Source of the DNA: Volvox africanus
Taxonomy: Eukaryota > Chlorophyta > Chlorophyceae > Chlamydomonadales > Volvocaceae
Length of the DNA: 64,000 nucleotides
Reading direction: 5' to 3'
Assembly: GCA_030268105.1 (NCBI GenBank)
Contig: BSDZ01000011.1
Location: forward strand, 434,001-498,000
Below are positions 25,952 to 38,841 of this stretch, one piece after another; positions within the stretch are counted from its first letter, which is position 1; each line of letters starts with the position of its first letter. A program made the translations under genes and the position numbers. A model generated the notes under the pieces. It saw only the letters and a program-made list of their open reading frames with translations, did no database searches and was not told where the DNA came from.

Positions 25952-28900
25952 ATTGTTTTGATTATTTGCAATGTGTGTGCAACGCGAGCGTTGTGCCCAC
26001 TGTCGCTGGCTTGGACGGCTGGTGCATGTGAGGCTGATGATGGCGCACGTTGTGCTGCAGACAGGTTTCACTGCTCCTGTACCGCCGTTGCATGAGTTTG
26101 TCGTTGTCCCACCTCTCGCGTGTTGTGCTGTCTGTCATTTGGAAGCATGTGCATGCGGGTCAGTGCAAAAGACCAGGGGAGTAGGCGAGGGGAGAGGCCG
26201 TTCACGAATGATAGTGGCATGACCGTTGCCGCCTCCGTGGCGTGGCATATGAAGGATGACCGCTCTTGTGTGGAGGTTCAACATGTAAACAACCGGATTC
26301 TTTGCATGCTTTAAATGTTTACCTTTTCCAGCGAGATCAGGTGAACCCCGTACTGCTGTGTATGTATGTTTTGCAAGCCTATGGGGGCCCCCGACCTGGC
26401 AAGTACTACCCGTGAAATGGCCCCAGCTCCTCCACAGCCAGGAATGATAGACTCATCCCGCAATCCCTCTCTTTTGCGCGTCTCCTCAGCTCATACGACT
26501 GCTACCTATTCGTGCAGTCCCAAAAGGTACTCCCCTTTTTCATCCCACCCTGGCCGTGGGCCTCTCAAGACCATGAATAAAAAACTAGAGTACGATGCAC
26601 GCGCGCACACACAAACACACACACACACACACAAACACGGCCCCCCCAACCACCACACACCAGCAGCCACGCAACCGAATAAGGTGCCGACTGAGAAAGG
26701 AGTCAGGGACACAGGTGATATTGAAAGGGGATTTGAAAGGTGCAAAGGCCGTCCGTCAGCCCGGCTCAACATTGAAGTAACATTGGCATGCGGTGTCCGC
26801 CAAACAGAAAGGGTGCTTGACATGGAGCTTCAACCTGGACGGCACCCGGAAATTTCAGGCTTTTTGCGGAAATGGCCGCTCAAGTGGCCCAAATGGCCAC
26901 TGCAGGGGCCCCCGGGAGTTCTTGCCGTGTGAAGCGCGACCTTCCAAGGACAGCAACACAAGGCCCAGTTTTAGTTGATCAGGGCTGAACCGGAAAGTTC
27001 CACAAAAACAATGCTCAGTTCCAGGGACACCCGCTGGCCCCAGAACCTTATGACGTGCCCCGCGTAACACTAAGGGAGCTCAGTATACGTTATTCGACAG
27101 GCTTACGAATAACGTTTCTGGGCCCCGGAAAACGTTTTTTGGTTCTGAAGGACCCCGGAGTGTTTTAGGGCCAACCCAGTTAGGGTTCCCCGGGTGCTCC
27201 CGGAAAGGAGGTTTGGGGCTCCGGGGAACAAACAGCTACCCCTTTGATTTCATAGGGACGTCCCCCCCCCCTCCCTTCTCCAGTACCAGTGGGCCAGCCC
27301 AATGTCTGTAATGCATGAACTGATACAAGATTTCCCAACCCTTCCTCCACCAAGCTTTCTCTGTAACACCCTTTACAATGCGCGAGGGCCGAGATCAGTA
27401 GCTGCGATATGTAGCGACCAGGAACCATATTCCCTAATTGGAGAATTCTAGGAGGCTGGATCCAAACCCACGAAGTCATACATCGCGAAACCCTGCTCGC
27501 AATCCCCAAAAGAGATCACTCGAGTATGAAAAAAACATGCTTGAATTCTGGAAACGCCTTGCCTGCTGCCAAACATCGGACGAGATTTCGCGTAATGTTG
27601 TCGTGTTATACGGCAGATATCTTGCGCCGCCGTGTCGTTAAATCGACTCCGTCAGCAACCGTCATCCGCCGTTCCTGACAGCTACGCAAACATACGTATC
27701 AATGCAATACACCCTATTTCCGACCTGTTTATGACCCGTACTTTGCACATTTCTGTTACTCTGTCACCCTCGGAGCACTTTTTCCTTCATCGCCTTGCGC
27801 TCATCCGCTAATTACAGTTAGGCCTTTCGAGAGGCAATATTCGGTAGATCTAAAGCTCGCTGTATAAGATTTTATATCTCTTTGTGGACTCGATGGCCAG
27901 TGGTCCGATGGTGGCCCTGAAGGCGCTCTTAGTTTTGGGTGCGTTTTTATTGGCTACCGTGAGCCCTAGCACCAACGGAAGTACAGGAGGATCGTCGTCG
28001 ATATCGGAGCCCAGCACGTAGGGTTTGCGTCCCCGTGCCCAATTTGCGCGTGCGATATCGTGCCTAACTTGCCCTTTGTGTGTCTTATCTCTTTTAGAAA
28101 TTATAGCAACATGGATGTCACCCGCAGCACGTTCTGCGCTGCGACGAAATTTCCAGCAGGGGTGCATGGGACTTCAAGGTAGGTGCTTGTAAAGAAGCTT
28201 GCTCACGTGGATCTTTGTCTTCACAATTGTTATTTCTATGCTCCAGAATGGAAATTGTACCTCGGTTTTATGCGTCGACGGGTTTGGTCGAAGCTCATGG
28301 TGGTTCAGCGGTTGTTACCAACAGCTCTCCGCCTTCCATGTTGGATGGAACATATTGTGGGGTTGAAGATGATGTCAAATTTGCTGGTAACCGTCTCGAC
28401 TCTGTCAAGGAGCGGGACCTGCTGTTTTCAACGGTGGCCTTGGAAAGGTACGCTATTGAATCCTTTCCCAAGAATGCTTTTTTCCCGGCTCGCTCGGAAT
28501 GTTGACGCTGTGCGCTTCTTCTTGTGCAGCTTTGAGGCAATATCCTTGCAAGAATCGCCCTCTTCTGCGGCATCGGCCAGCGACGCTGGCCCAGAAACCC
28601 AAACCCAGACGGCCGCATCAACCGATGATGCATCGCCCAACACGCTTTACTCCAGAAATCACAGCAAAGTAGATGCCGTCCATATTTCGCTCTGCGCCGC
28701 GGACATATTTTCAGAGGTGCAATGGACTGCGAGGTAGGTTGGGCTTAGAAGCTTGCTCACTTTGATCCTTGCCTGACCGTATATATTTCCTTTTTTTTCA
28801 GGACGAGTATCATACTCCCTCGGTCCGGCGTCCAGGCAAGGTTGATTGAAGTCGATGGTGATTCAGTGGTCGTTGCCAACAGCTGCCAACAGCTGCCGCT

Positions 28901-30275
28901 GAAGCCTGGTGCAGCCTTGTGGGGACCTGATGAAGGTGACAATGTCAAGGACGCTGATACTCGCGCTGATTTCGTCAAGGAGTGTGACCCAACGACCTTG
29001 CCACCAGCGGAGTTGTCGTCTGAGGCACCAGCCCACGCTGCAACTGCGGAACCGACACCGGCGGGTGTGCCTAGCAGCGCTGCTGACGTGTTCTCCGCGC
29101 ATAGGTTGCCCACCATGTTCAACAGCTCCGAGCTGTCGGTGTCCTTGCGCTTAGGCTGTCAATCTTTGGCAGCATGGACAGTTTGCAGCGTTCGAGTACT
29201 GGATAGCTTCCTAGGGGGGCTTGTGTTTCTCATACTGCGTCAGGTACTGTGCATAGTCTGCAGACTGTGCTGGCGCCTTTTCCAACAAGCAGCTAGCTGC
29301 TCGGGACCAGCGTGCTCAGAAAGCGAAGCAGCTCCTCCCGTCACGAAATATCGCATCCTCCGTGCCAAGTGGCCGCACGGTAAGTGGGCCTGCCTCGCAA
29401 GGGCCGCTCCCCAAGACACAAATGTTTAACTTGCTTCTTGTGCGCGTGCAGAGGTGGTTCGGAAGGAGCAGACGGTGAAGAAGGTGGAGCCGCCACGGAG
29501 GTGGCCGGTCGGGACCTTTGTGTGGCGGGATGACATACTTGTATACGTTGATGAATAGGCCTCCAACCGCCTCTGTGTCGTGATTTAATTCATTTTGTTC
29601 CAGAGACACAGCTATGGGGGTTGTGACACAAGCAAGCACCCACCCAATGCGAGCGAGAGCCCCCACTGTGTTGGGTGTGTGTATGTCGGGGGCCGGGACG
29701 TCATTGCTGACCTGTTGACTGAGGTGAGATGTACATGGCTGATGCTCAGGATAGCGAGCAGGTAGGCAGAGGCGTATGGACAGCAGGCATTGTTTGATTA
29801 GCAGGCATTGTTTGATTCCGCCTTTTTTCGTTAATGTGCTCTGATGCACCATGTGGGAGTTAAGTAGTGGCAAGGAGAGCAGAGTTAGGGGCGCACTTCT
29901 GGATCACTCAGGTCTTCTGATGAGCTGCAAAATACTATTATGTGCAGTCTGGATCAGAAACTTGCTTGCTAGTTACATGTGGTGGAGGCAGCAGTGCCTC
30001 ATTCGGCAGGCTGTGGCCTCCGGAGATACCAGCAGTTCCAAGTGGGCCTCAGGTTACAACTCTTGGTGTCGGATTTTGTAGACCTCGCCGCCGCCATGAC
30101 ATTGCAGTCGGGTTTTTTATATTCGCTTAGGTTCGGTCTCTGCCAGTTTACTGTTTCACCTGCTGATGACCTCTGATGTACCAGAGTACCTGCTGTGCGT
30201 TCTGTGGTCGGGCTGTCACAGCACAGCGTATCCAATCATTCATCGTAGCTGATGTACCTGTATGTATTGTGTCAT
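25952..30275 (+). repeat. Array unit 7
   Basis: Length 4324. Begins with tacCgccg (near 26083) and ends with the common gatCactcAggtc. The T-run at 30113-30118 is six long against seven elsewhere. That is the first of the indels clustered in 30.1-32.8 kb. Confidence 0.95.
27893..29558 (+). CDS. Array gene, copy 7
   Basis: Exons are those of copy 1 shifted by 25951. The T-run deletion at 30113 lies 555 bp past the stop codon and does not touch the frame. Confidence 0.72.
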
Positions 30276-33200
30276 ATTGTTTTGATTATTTGCAATGTGT
30301 GTGCAACGCGAGCGTTGTGCCCACTGTCGCTGGCTTGGACGGCTGGTGCATGTGAGGCTGATGATGGCGCACGTTGTGCTGCAGACAGGTTTCACTGCTC
30401 CTGTACGGCCGTTGCATGAGTTTGTCGTTGTCCCACCTCTCGCGTGTTGTGCTGTCTGTCATTTGGAAGCATGTGCATGCGGGTCAGTGCAAAAGACCAG
30501 GGGAGTAGGCGAGGGGAGAGGCCGTTCACGAATGATAGTGGCATGACCGTTGCCGCCTCCGTGGCGTGGCATATGAAGGATGACCGCTCTTGTGTGGAGG
30601 TTCAACATGTAAACAACCGGATTCTTTGCATGCTTTAAATGTTTACCTTTTCCAGCGAGATCAGGTGAACCCCGTACTGCTGTGTATGTATGTTTTGCAA
30701 GCCTATGGGGCCCCCGACCTGGCAAGTACTACCCGTGAAATGGCCCCAGCTCCTCCACAGCCAGGAATGATAGACTCATCCCGCAATCCCTCTCTTTTGC
30801 GCGTCTCCTCAGCTCATACGACTGCTACCTATTCGTGCAGTCCCAAAAGGTACTCCCCTTTTTCATCCCACCCTGGCCGTGGGCCTCTCAAGACCATGAA
30901 TAAAAAACTAGAGTACGATGCACGCGCGCACACACAAACACACACACACACACACAAACACGGCCCCCCAACCACCACACAACCAGCAGCCACGCAACCG
31001 AATAAGGTGCCGACTGAGAAAGGAGTCAGGGACACAGGTGATATTGAAAGGGGATTTGAAAGGTGCAAAGGCCGTCCGTCAGCCCGGCTCAACATTGAAG
31101 TAACATTGGCATGCGGTGTCCGCCAAACAGAAAGGGTGCTTGACATGGAGCTTCAACCTGGACGGCACCCGGAAATTTCAGGCTTTTTGCGGAAATGGCC
31201 GCTCAAGTGGCCCAAATGGCCACTGCAGGGGCCCCCGGGAGTTCTTGCCGTGTGAAGCGCGACCTTCCAAGGACAGCAACACAAGGCCCAGTTTTAGTTG
31301 ATCAGGGCTGAACCACTAAGGGAGCTCAGTATACGTTATTCGACAGGCTTACGAATAACGTTTCTGGGCCCCGGAAAACGTTTTTTGGTTCTGAAGGACC
31401 CCGGAGTGTTTTAGGGCCAACCCAGTTAGGGTTCCCCGGGTGCTCCCGGAAAGGAGGTTTGGGGCTCCGGGGAACAAACAGCTACCCCTTTGATTTCATA
31501 GGGACGTCCCCCCCCCCCTCCCTTCTCCAGTACCAGTGGGCCAGCCCAATGTCTGTAATGCATGAACTGATACAAGATTTCCCAACCCTTCCTCCACCAA
31601 GCTTTCTCTGTAACACCCTTTACAATGCGCGAGGGCCGAGATCAGTAGCTGCGATATGTAGCGACCAGGAACCATATTCCCTAATTGGAGAATTCTAGGA
31701 GGCTGGATCCAAACCCACGAAGTCATACATCGCGAAACCCTGCTCGCAATCCCCAAAAGAGATCACTCGAGTATGAAAAAAACATGCTTGAATTCTGGAA
31801 ACGCCTTGCCTGCTGCCAAACATCGGACGAGATTTCGCGTAATGTTGTCGTGTTATACGGCAGATATCTTGCGCCGCCGTGTCGTTAAATCGACTCCGTC
31901 AGCAACCGTCATCCGCCGTTCCTGACAGCTACGCAAACATACGTATCAATGCAATACACCCTATTTCCGACCTGTTTATGACCCGTACTTTGCACATTTC
32001 TGTTACTCTGTCACCCTCGGAGCACTTTTTCCTTCATCGCCTTGCGCTCATCCGCTAATTACAGTTAGGCCTTTCGAGAGGCAATATTCGGTAGATCTAA
32101 AGCTCGCTGTATAAGATTTTATATCTCTTTGTGGACTCGATGGCCAGTGGTCCGATGGTGGCCCTGAAGGCGCTCTTAGTTTTGGGTGCGTTTTTATTGG
32201 CTACCGTGAGCCCTAGCACCAACGGAAGTACAGGAGGATCGTCGTCGATATCGGAGCCCAGCACGTAGGGTTTGCGTCCCCGTGCCCAATTTGCGCGTGC
32301 GATATCGTGCCTAACTTGCCCTTTGTGTGTCTTATCTCTTTTAGAAATTATAGCAACATGGATGTCACCCGCAGCACGTTCTGCGCTGCGACGAAATTTC
32401 CAGCAGGGGTGCATGGGACTTCAAGGTAGGTGCTTGTAAAGAAGCTTGCTCACGTGGATCTTTGTCTTCACAATTGTTATTTCTATGCTCCAGAATGGAA
32501 ATTGTACCTCGGTTTTATGCGTCGACGGGTTTGGTCGAAGCTCATGGTGGTTCAGCGGTTGTTACCAACAGCTCTCCGCCTTCCATGTTGGATGGAACAT
32601 ATTGTGGGGTTGAAGATGATGTCAAATTTGCTGGTAACCGTCTCGACTCTGTCAAGGAGCGGGACCTGCTGTTTTCAACGGTGGCCTTGGAAAGGTACGC
32701 TATTGAATCCTTTCCCAAGAATGCTTTTTTCCCGGCTCGCTCGGAATGTTGACGCTGTGCGCTTCTTCTTGTGCAGCTTTGAGGCAATATCCTTGCAAGA
32801 ATCGCCCTCTTCTGCGGCATCGGCCAGGGCCCAGAAACCCAAACCCAGACGGCCGCATCAACCGATGATGCATCGCCCAACACGCTTTACTCCAGAAATC
32901 ACAGCAAAGTAGATGCCGTCCATATTTCGCTCTGCGCCGCGGACATATTTTCAGAGGTGCAATGGACTGCGAGGTAGGTTGGGCTTAGAAGCTTGCTCAC
33001 TTTGATCCTTGCCTGACCGTATATATTTCCTTTTTTTTCAGGACGAGTATCATACTCCCTCGGTCCGGCGTCCAGGCAAGGTTGATTGAAGTCGATGGTG
33101 ATTCAGTGGTCGTTGCCAACAGCTGCCAACAGCTGCCGCTGAAGCCTGGTGCAGCCTTGTGGGGACCTGATGAAGGTGACAATGTCAAGGACGCTGATAC

Positions 33201-34516
33201 TCGCGCTGATTTCGTCAAGGAGTGTGACCCAACGACCTTGCCACCAGCGGAGTTGTCGTCTGAGGCACCAGCCCACGCTGCAACTGCGGAACCGACACCG
33301 GCGGGTGTGCCTAGCAGCGCTGCTGACGTGTTCTCCGCGCATAGGTTGCCCACCATGTTCAACAGCTCCGAGCTGTCGGTGTCCTTGCGCTTAGGCTGTC
33401 AATCTTTGGCAGCATGGACAGTTTGCAGCGTTCGAGTACTGGATAGCTTCCTAGGGGGGCTTGTGTTTCTCATACTGCGTCAGGTACTGTGCATAGTCTG
33501 CAGACTGTGCTGGCGCCTTTTCCAACAAGCAGCTAGCTGCTCGGGACCAGCGTGCTCAGAAAGCGAAGCAGCTCCTCCCGTCACGAAATATCGCATCCTC
33601 CGTGCCAAGTGGCCGCACGGTAAGTGGGCCTGCCTCGCAAGGGCCGCTCCCCAAGACACAAATGTTTAACTTGCTTCTTGTGCGCGTGCAGAGGTGGTTC
33701 GGAAGGAGCAGACGGTGAAGAAGGTGGAGCCGCCACGGAGGTGGCCGGTCGGGACCTTTGTGTGGCGGGATGACATACTTGTATACGTTGATGAATAGGC
33801 CTCCAACCGCCTCTGTGTCGTGATTTAATTCATTTTGTTCCAGAGACACAGCTATGGGGGTTGTGACACAAGCAAGCACCCACCCAATGCGAGCGAGAGC
33901 CCCCACTGTGTTGGGTGTGTGTATGTCGGGGGCCGGGACGTCATTGCTGACCTGTTGACTGAGGTGAGATGTACATGGCTGATGCTCAGGATAGCGAGCA
34001 GGTAGGCAGAGGCGTATGGACAGCAGGCATTGTTTGATTAGCAGGCATTGTTTGATTCCGCCTTTTTTCGTTAATGTGCTCTGATGCACCATGTGGGAGT
34101 TAAGTAGTGGCAAGGAGAGCAGAGTTAGGGGCGCACTTCTGGATCACTCAGGTCTTCTGATGAGCTGCAAAATACTATTATGTGCAGTCTGGATCAGAAA
34201 CTTGCTTGCTAGTTACATGTGGTGGAGGCAGCAGTGCCTCATTCGGCAGGCTGTGGCCTCCGGAGATACCAGCAGTTCCAAGTGGGCCTCAGGTTACAAC
34301 TCTTGGTGTCGGATTTTGTAGACCTCGCCGCCGCCATGACATTGCAGTCGGGTTTTTTTATATTCGCTTAGGTTCGGTCTCTGCCAGTTTACTGTTTCAC
34401 CTGCTGATGACCTCTGATGTACCAGAGTACCTGCTGTGCGTTCTGTGGTCGGGCTGTCACAGCACAGCGTATCCAATCATTCATCGTAGCTGATGTACCT
34501 GTATGTATTGTGTCAT
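30276..34516 (+). repeat. Array unit 8 (deleted, aberrant copy)
   Basis: Length 4241. Changes against the consensus: G5 to G4 at 30707-30710; C7 to C6 at 30963-30968; one extra A near 30981; a 77-bp deletion at the 31314/31315 junction that begins just after gctgaacc and ends just before actaaggg; C-run of 11 at 31508-31518; and a 7-bp deletion at 32827/32828 inside exon 4. The net change of 84 bp matches the unit length exactly. From 32828 on, the unit looks like the others. Confidence 0.95.
32140..33798 (+). pseudogene. Array gene, copy 8, frameshifted in exon 4
   Basis: Exons 1-3 match copy 1 shifted by 30198. Exon 4 lacks 7 bp at 32827/32828, which changes the frame after residue 152 and meets TAG at 32910-32912. 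The predicted product is 180 residues: signal peptide and module 1 followed by 28 unrelated basic/proline-rich residues, with no second module, membrane span or tail. It could be a pseudogene, a secreted short form or a base-calling error, since six other indels cluster within 2.7 kb. Exons 5 and 6 downstream (shift 30191) are intact. Confidence 0.75.
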
Positions 34517-37500
34517 ATTGTTTTGATTATTTGCAATGTGTGTGCAACGCGAGCGTTGTGCCCACTGTCGCTGGCTTGGACGGCTGGTGCATGTGAGGCT
34601 GATGATGGCGCACGTTGTGCTGCAGACAGGTTTCACTGCTCCTGTACGGCCGTTGCATGAGTTTGTCGTTGTCCCACCTCTCGCGTGTTGTGCTGTCTGT
34701 CATTTGGAAGCATGTGCATGCGGGTCAGTGCAAAAGACCAGGGGAGTAGGCGAGGGGAGAGGCCGTTCACGAATGATAGTGGCATGACCGTTGCCGCCTC
34801 CGTGGCGTGGCATATGAAGGATGACCGCTCTTGTGTGGAGGTTCAACATGTAAACAACCGGATTCTTTGCATGCTTTAAATGTTTACCTTTTCCAGCGAG
34901 ATCAGGTGAACCCCGTACTGCTGTGTATGTATGTTTTGCAAGCCTATGGGGGCCCCCGACCTGGCAAGTACTACCCGTGAAATGGCCCCAGCTCCTCCAC
35001 AGCCAGGAATGATAGACTCATCCCGCAATCCCTCTCTTTTGCGCGTCTCCTCAGCTCATACGACTGCTACCTATTCGTGCAGTCCCAAAAGGTACTCCCC
35101 TTTTTCATCCCACCCTGGCCGTGGGCCTCTCAAGACCATGAATAAAAAACTAGAGTACGATGCACGCGCGCACACACAAACACACACACACACACACAAA
35201 CACGGCCCCCCCAACCACCACACACCAGCAGCCACGCAACCGAATAAGGTGCCGACTGAGAAAGGAGTCAGGGACACAGGTGATATTGAAAGGGGATTTG
35301 AAAGGTGCAAAGGCCGTCCGTCAGCCCGGCTCAACATTGAAGTAACATTGGCATGCGGTGTCCGCCAAACAGAAAGGGTGCTTGACATGGAGCTTCAACC
35401 TGGACGGCACCCGGAAATTTCAGGCTTTTTGCGGAAATGGCCGCTCAAGTGGCCCAAATGGCCACTGCAGGGGCCCCCGGGAGTTCTTGCCGTGTGAAGC
35501 GCGACCTTCCAAGGACAGCAACACAAGGCCCAGTTTTAGTTGATCAGGGCTGAACCGGAAAGTTCCACAAAAACAATGCTCAGTTCCAGGGACACCCGCT
35601 GGCCCCAGAACCTTATGACGTGCCCCGCGTAACACTAAGGGAGCTCAGTATACGTTATTCGACAGGCTTACGAATAACGTTTCTGGGCCCCGGAAAACGT
35701 TTTTTGGTTCTGAAGGACCCCGGAGTGTTTTAGGGCCAACCCAGTTAGGGTTCCCCGGGTGCTCCCGGAAAGGAGGTTTGGGGCTCCGGGGAACAAACAG
35801 CTACCCCTTTGATTTCATAGGGACGTCCCCCCCCCCTCCCTTCTCCAGTACCAGTGGGCCAGCCCAATGTCTGTAATGCATGAACTGATACAAGATTTCC
35901 CAACCCTTCCTCCACCAAGCTTTCTCTGTAACACCCTTTACAATGCGCGAGGGCCGAGATCAGTAGCTGCGATATGTAGCGACCAGGAACCATATTCCCT
36001 AATTGGAGAATTCTAGGAGGCTGGATCCAAACCCACGAAGTCATACATCGCGAAACCCTGCTCGCAATCCCCAAAAGAGATCACTCGAGTATGAAAAAAA
36101 CATGCTTGAATTCTGGAAACGCCTTGCCTGCTGCCAAACATCGGACGAGATTTCGCGTAATGTTGTCGTGTTATACGGCAGATATCTTGCGCCGCCGTGT
36201 CGTTAAATCGACTCCGTCAGCAACCGTCATCCGCCGTTCCTGACAGCTACGCAAACATACGTATCAATGCAATACACCCTATTTCCGACCTGTTTATGAC
36301 CCGTACTTTGCACATTTCTGTTACTCTGTCACCCTCGGAGCACTTTTTCCTTCATCGCCTTGCGCTCATCCGCTAATTACAGTTAGGCCTTTCGAGAGGC
36401 AATATTCGGTAGATCTAAAGCTCGCTGTATAAGATTTTATATCTCTTTGTGGACTCGATGGCCAGTGGTCCGATGGTGGCCCTGAAGGCGCTCTTAGTTT
36501 TGGGTGCGTTTTTATTGGCTACCGTGAGCCCTAGCACCAACGGAAGTACAGGAGGATCGTCGTCGATATCGGAGCCCAGCACGTAGGGTTTGCGTCCCCG
36601 TGCCCAATTTGCGCGTGCGATATCGTGCCTAACTTGCCCTTTGTGTGTCTTATCTCTTTTAGAAATTATAGCAACATGGATGTCACCCGCAGCACGTTCT
36701 GCGCTGCGACGAAATTTCCAGCAGGGGTGCATGGGACTTCAAGGTAGGTGCTTGTAAAGAAGCTTGCTCACGTGGATCTTTGTCTTCACAATTGTTATTT
36801 CTATGCTCCAGAATGGAAATTGTACCTCGGTTTTATGCGTCGACGGGTTTGGTCGAAGCTCATGGTGGTTCAGCGGTTGTTACCAACAGCTCTCCGCCTT
36901 CCATGTTGGATGGAACATATTGTGGGGTTGAAGATGATGTCAAATTTGCTGGTAACCGTCTCGACTCTGTCAAGGAGCGGGACCTGCTGTTTTCAACGGT
37001 GGCCTTGGAAAGGTACGCTATTGAATCCTTTCCCAAGAATGCTTTTTTCCCGGCTCGCTCGGAATGTTGACGCTGTGCGCTTCTTCTTGTGCAGCTTTGA
37101 GGCAATATCCTTGCAAGAATCGCCCTCTTCTGCGGCATCGGCCAGCGACGCTGGCCCAGAAACCCAAACCCAGACGGCCGCATCAACCGATGATGCATCG
37201 CCCAACACGCTTTACTCCAGAAATCACAGCAAAGTAGATGCCGTCCATATTTCGCTCTGCGCCGCGGACATATTTTCAGAGGTGCAATGGACTGCGAGGT
37301 AGGTTGGGCTTAGAAGCTTGCTCACTTTGATCCTTGCCTGACCGTATATATTTCCTTTTTTTTCAGGACGAGTATCATACTCCCTCGGTCCGGCGTCCAG
37401 GCAAGGTTGATTGAAGTCGATGGTGATTCAGTGGTCGTTGCCAACAGCTGCCAACAGCTGCCGCTGAAGCCTGGTGCAGCCTTGTGGGGACCTGATGAAG

Positions 37501-38841
37501 GTGACAATGTCAAGGACGCTGATACTCGCGCTGATTTCGTCAAGGAGTGTGACCCAACGACCTTGCCACCAGCGGAGTTGTCGTCTGAGGCACCAGCCCA
37601 CGCTGCAACTGCGGAACCGACACCGGCGGGTGTGCCTAGCAGCGCTGCTGACGTGTTCTCCGCGCATAGGTTGCCCACCATGTTCAACAGCTCCGAGCTG
37701 TCGGTGTCCTTGCGCTTAGGCTGTCAATCTTTGGCAGCATGGACAGTTTGCAGCGTTCGAGTACTGGATAGCTTCCTAGGGGGGCTTGTGTTTCTCATAC
37801 TGCGTCAGGTACTGTGCATAGTCTGCAGACTGTGCTGGCGCCTTTTCCAACAAGCAGCTAGCTGCTCGGGACCAGCGTGCTCAGAAAGCGAAGCAGCTCC
37901 TCCCGTCACGAAATATCGCATCCTCCGTGCCAAGTGGCCGCACGGTAAGTGGGCCTGCCTCGCAAGGGCCGCTCCCCAAGACACAAATGTTTAACTTGCT
38001 TCTTGTGCGCGTGCAGAGGTGGTTCGGAAGGAGCAGACGGTGAAGAAGGTGGAGCCGCCACGGAGGTGGCCGGTCGGGACCTTTGTGTGGCGGGATGACA
38101 TACTTGTATACGTTGATGAATAGGCCTCCAACCGCCTCTGTGTCGTGATTTAATTCATTTTGTTCCAGAGACACAGCTATGGGGGTTGTGACACAAGCAA
38201 GCACCCACCCAATGCGAGCGAGAGCCCCCACTGTGTTGGGTGTGTGTATGTCGGGGGCCGGGACGTCATTGCTGACCTGTTGACTGAGGTGAGATGTACA
38301 TGGCTGATGCTCAGGATAGCGAGCAGGTAGGCAGAGGCGTATGGACAGCAGGCATTGTTTGATTAGCAGGCATTGTTTGATTCCGCCTTTTTTCGTTAAT
38401 GTGCTCTGATGCACCATGTGGGAGTTAAGTAGTGGCAAGGAGAGCAGAGTTAGGGGCGCACTTCTGGATGACTCGGGTCTTCTGATGAGCTGCAAAATAC
38501 TATTATGTGCAGTCTGGATCAGAAACTTGCTTGCTAGTTACATGTGGTGGAGGCAGCAGTGCCTCATTCGGCAGGCTGTGGCCTCCGGAGATACCAGCAG
38601 TTCCAAGTGGGCCTCAGGTTACAACTCTTGGTGTCGGATTTTGTAGACCTCGCCGCCGCCATGACATTGCAGTCGGGTTTTTTTATATTCGCTTAGGTTC
38701 GGTCTCTGCCAGTTTACTGTTTCACCTGCTGATGACCTCTGATGTACCAGAGTACCTGCTGTGCGTTCTGTGGTCGGGCTGTCACAGCACAGCGTATCCA
38801 ATCATTCATCGTAGCTGATGTACCTGTATGTATTGTGTCAT
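34517..38841 (+). repeat. Array unit 9
   Basis: Length 4325. C-run 10, G at the 733 site. Ends with gatGactcGggtc near 38470, linked to the tacCgccg variant at the start of unit 10. Confidence 0.95.
36458..38123 (+). CDS. Array gene, copy 9
   Basis: Exons are those of copy 1 shifted by 34516. The reading frame is intact again immediately after the broken copy 8, with the 7 bp present. Confidence 0.72.
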
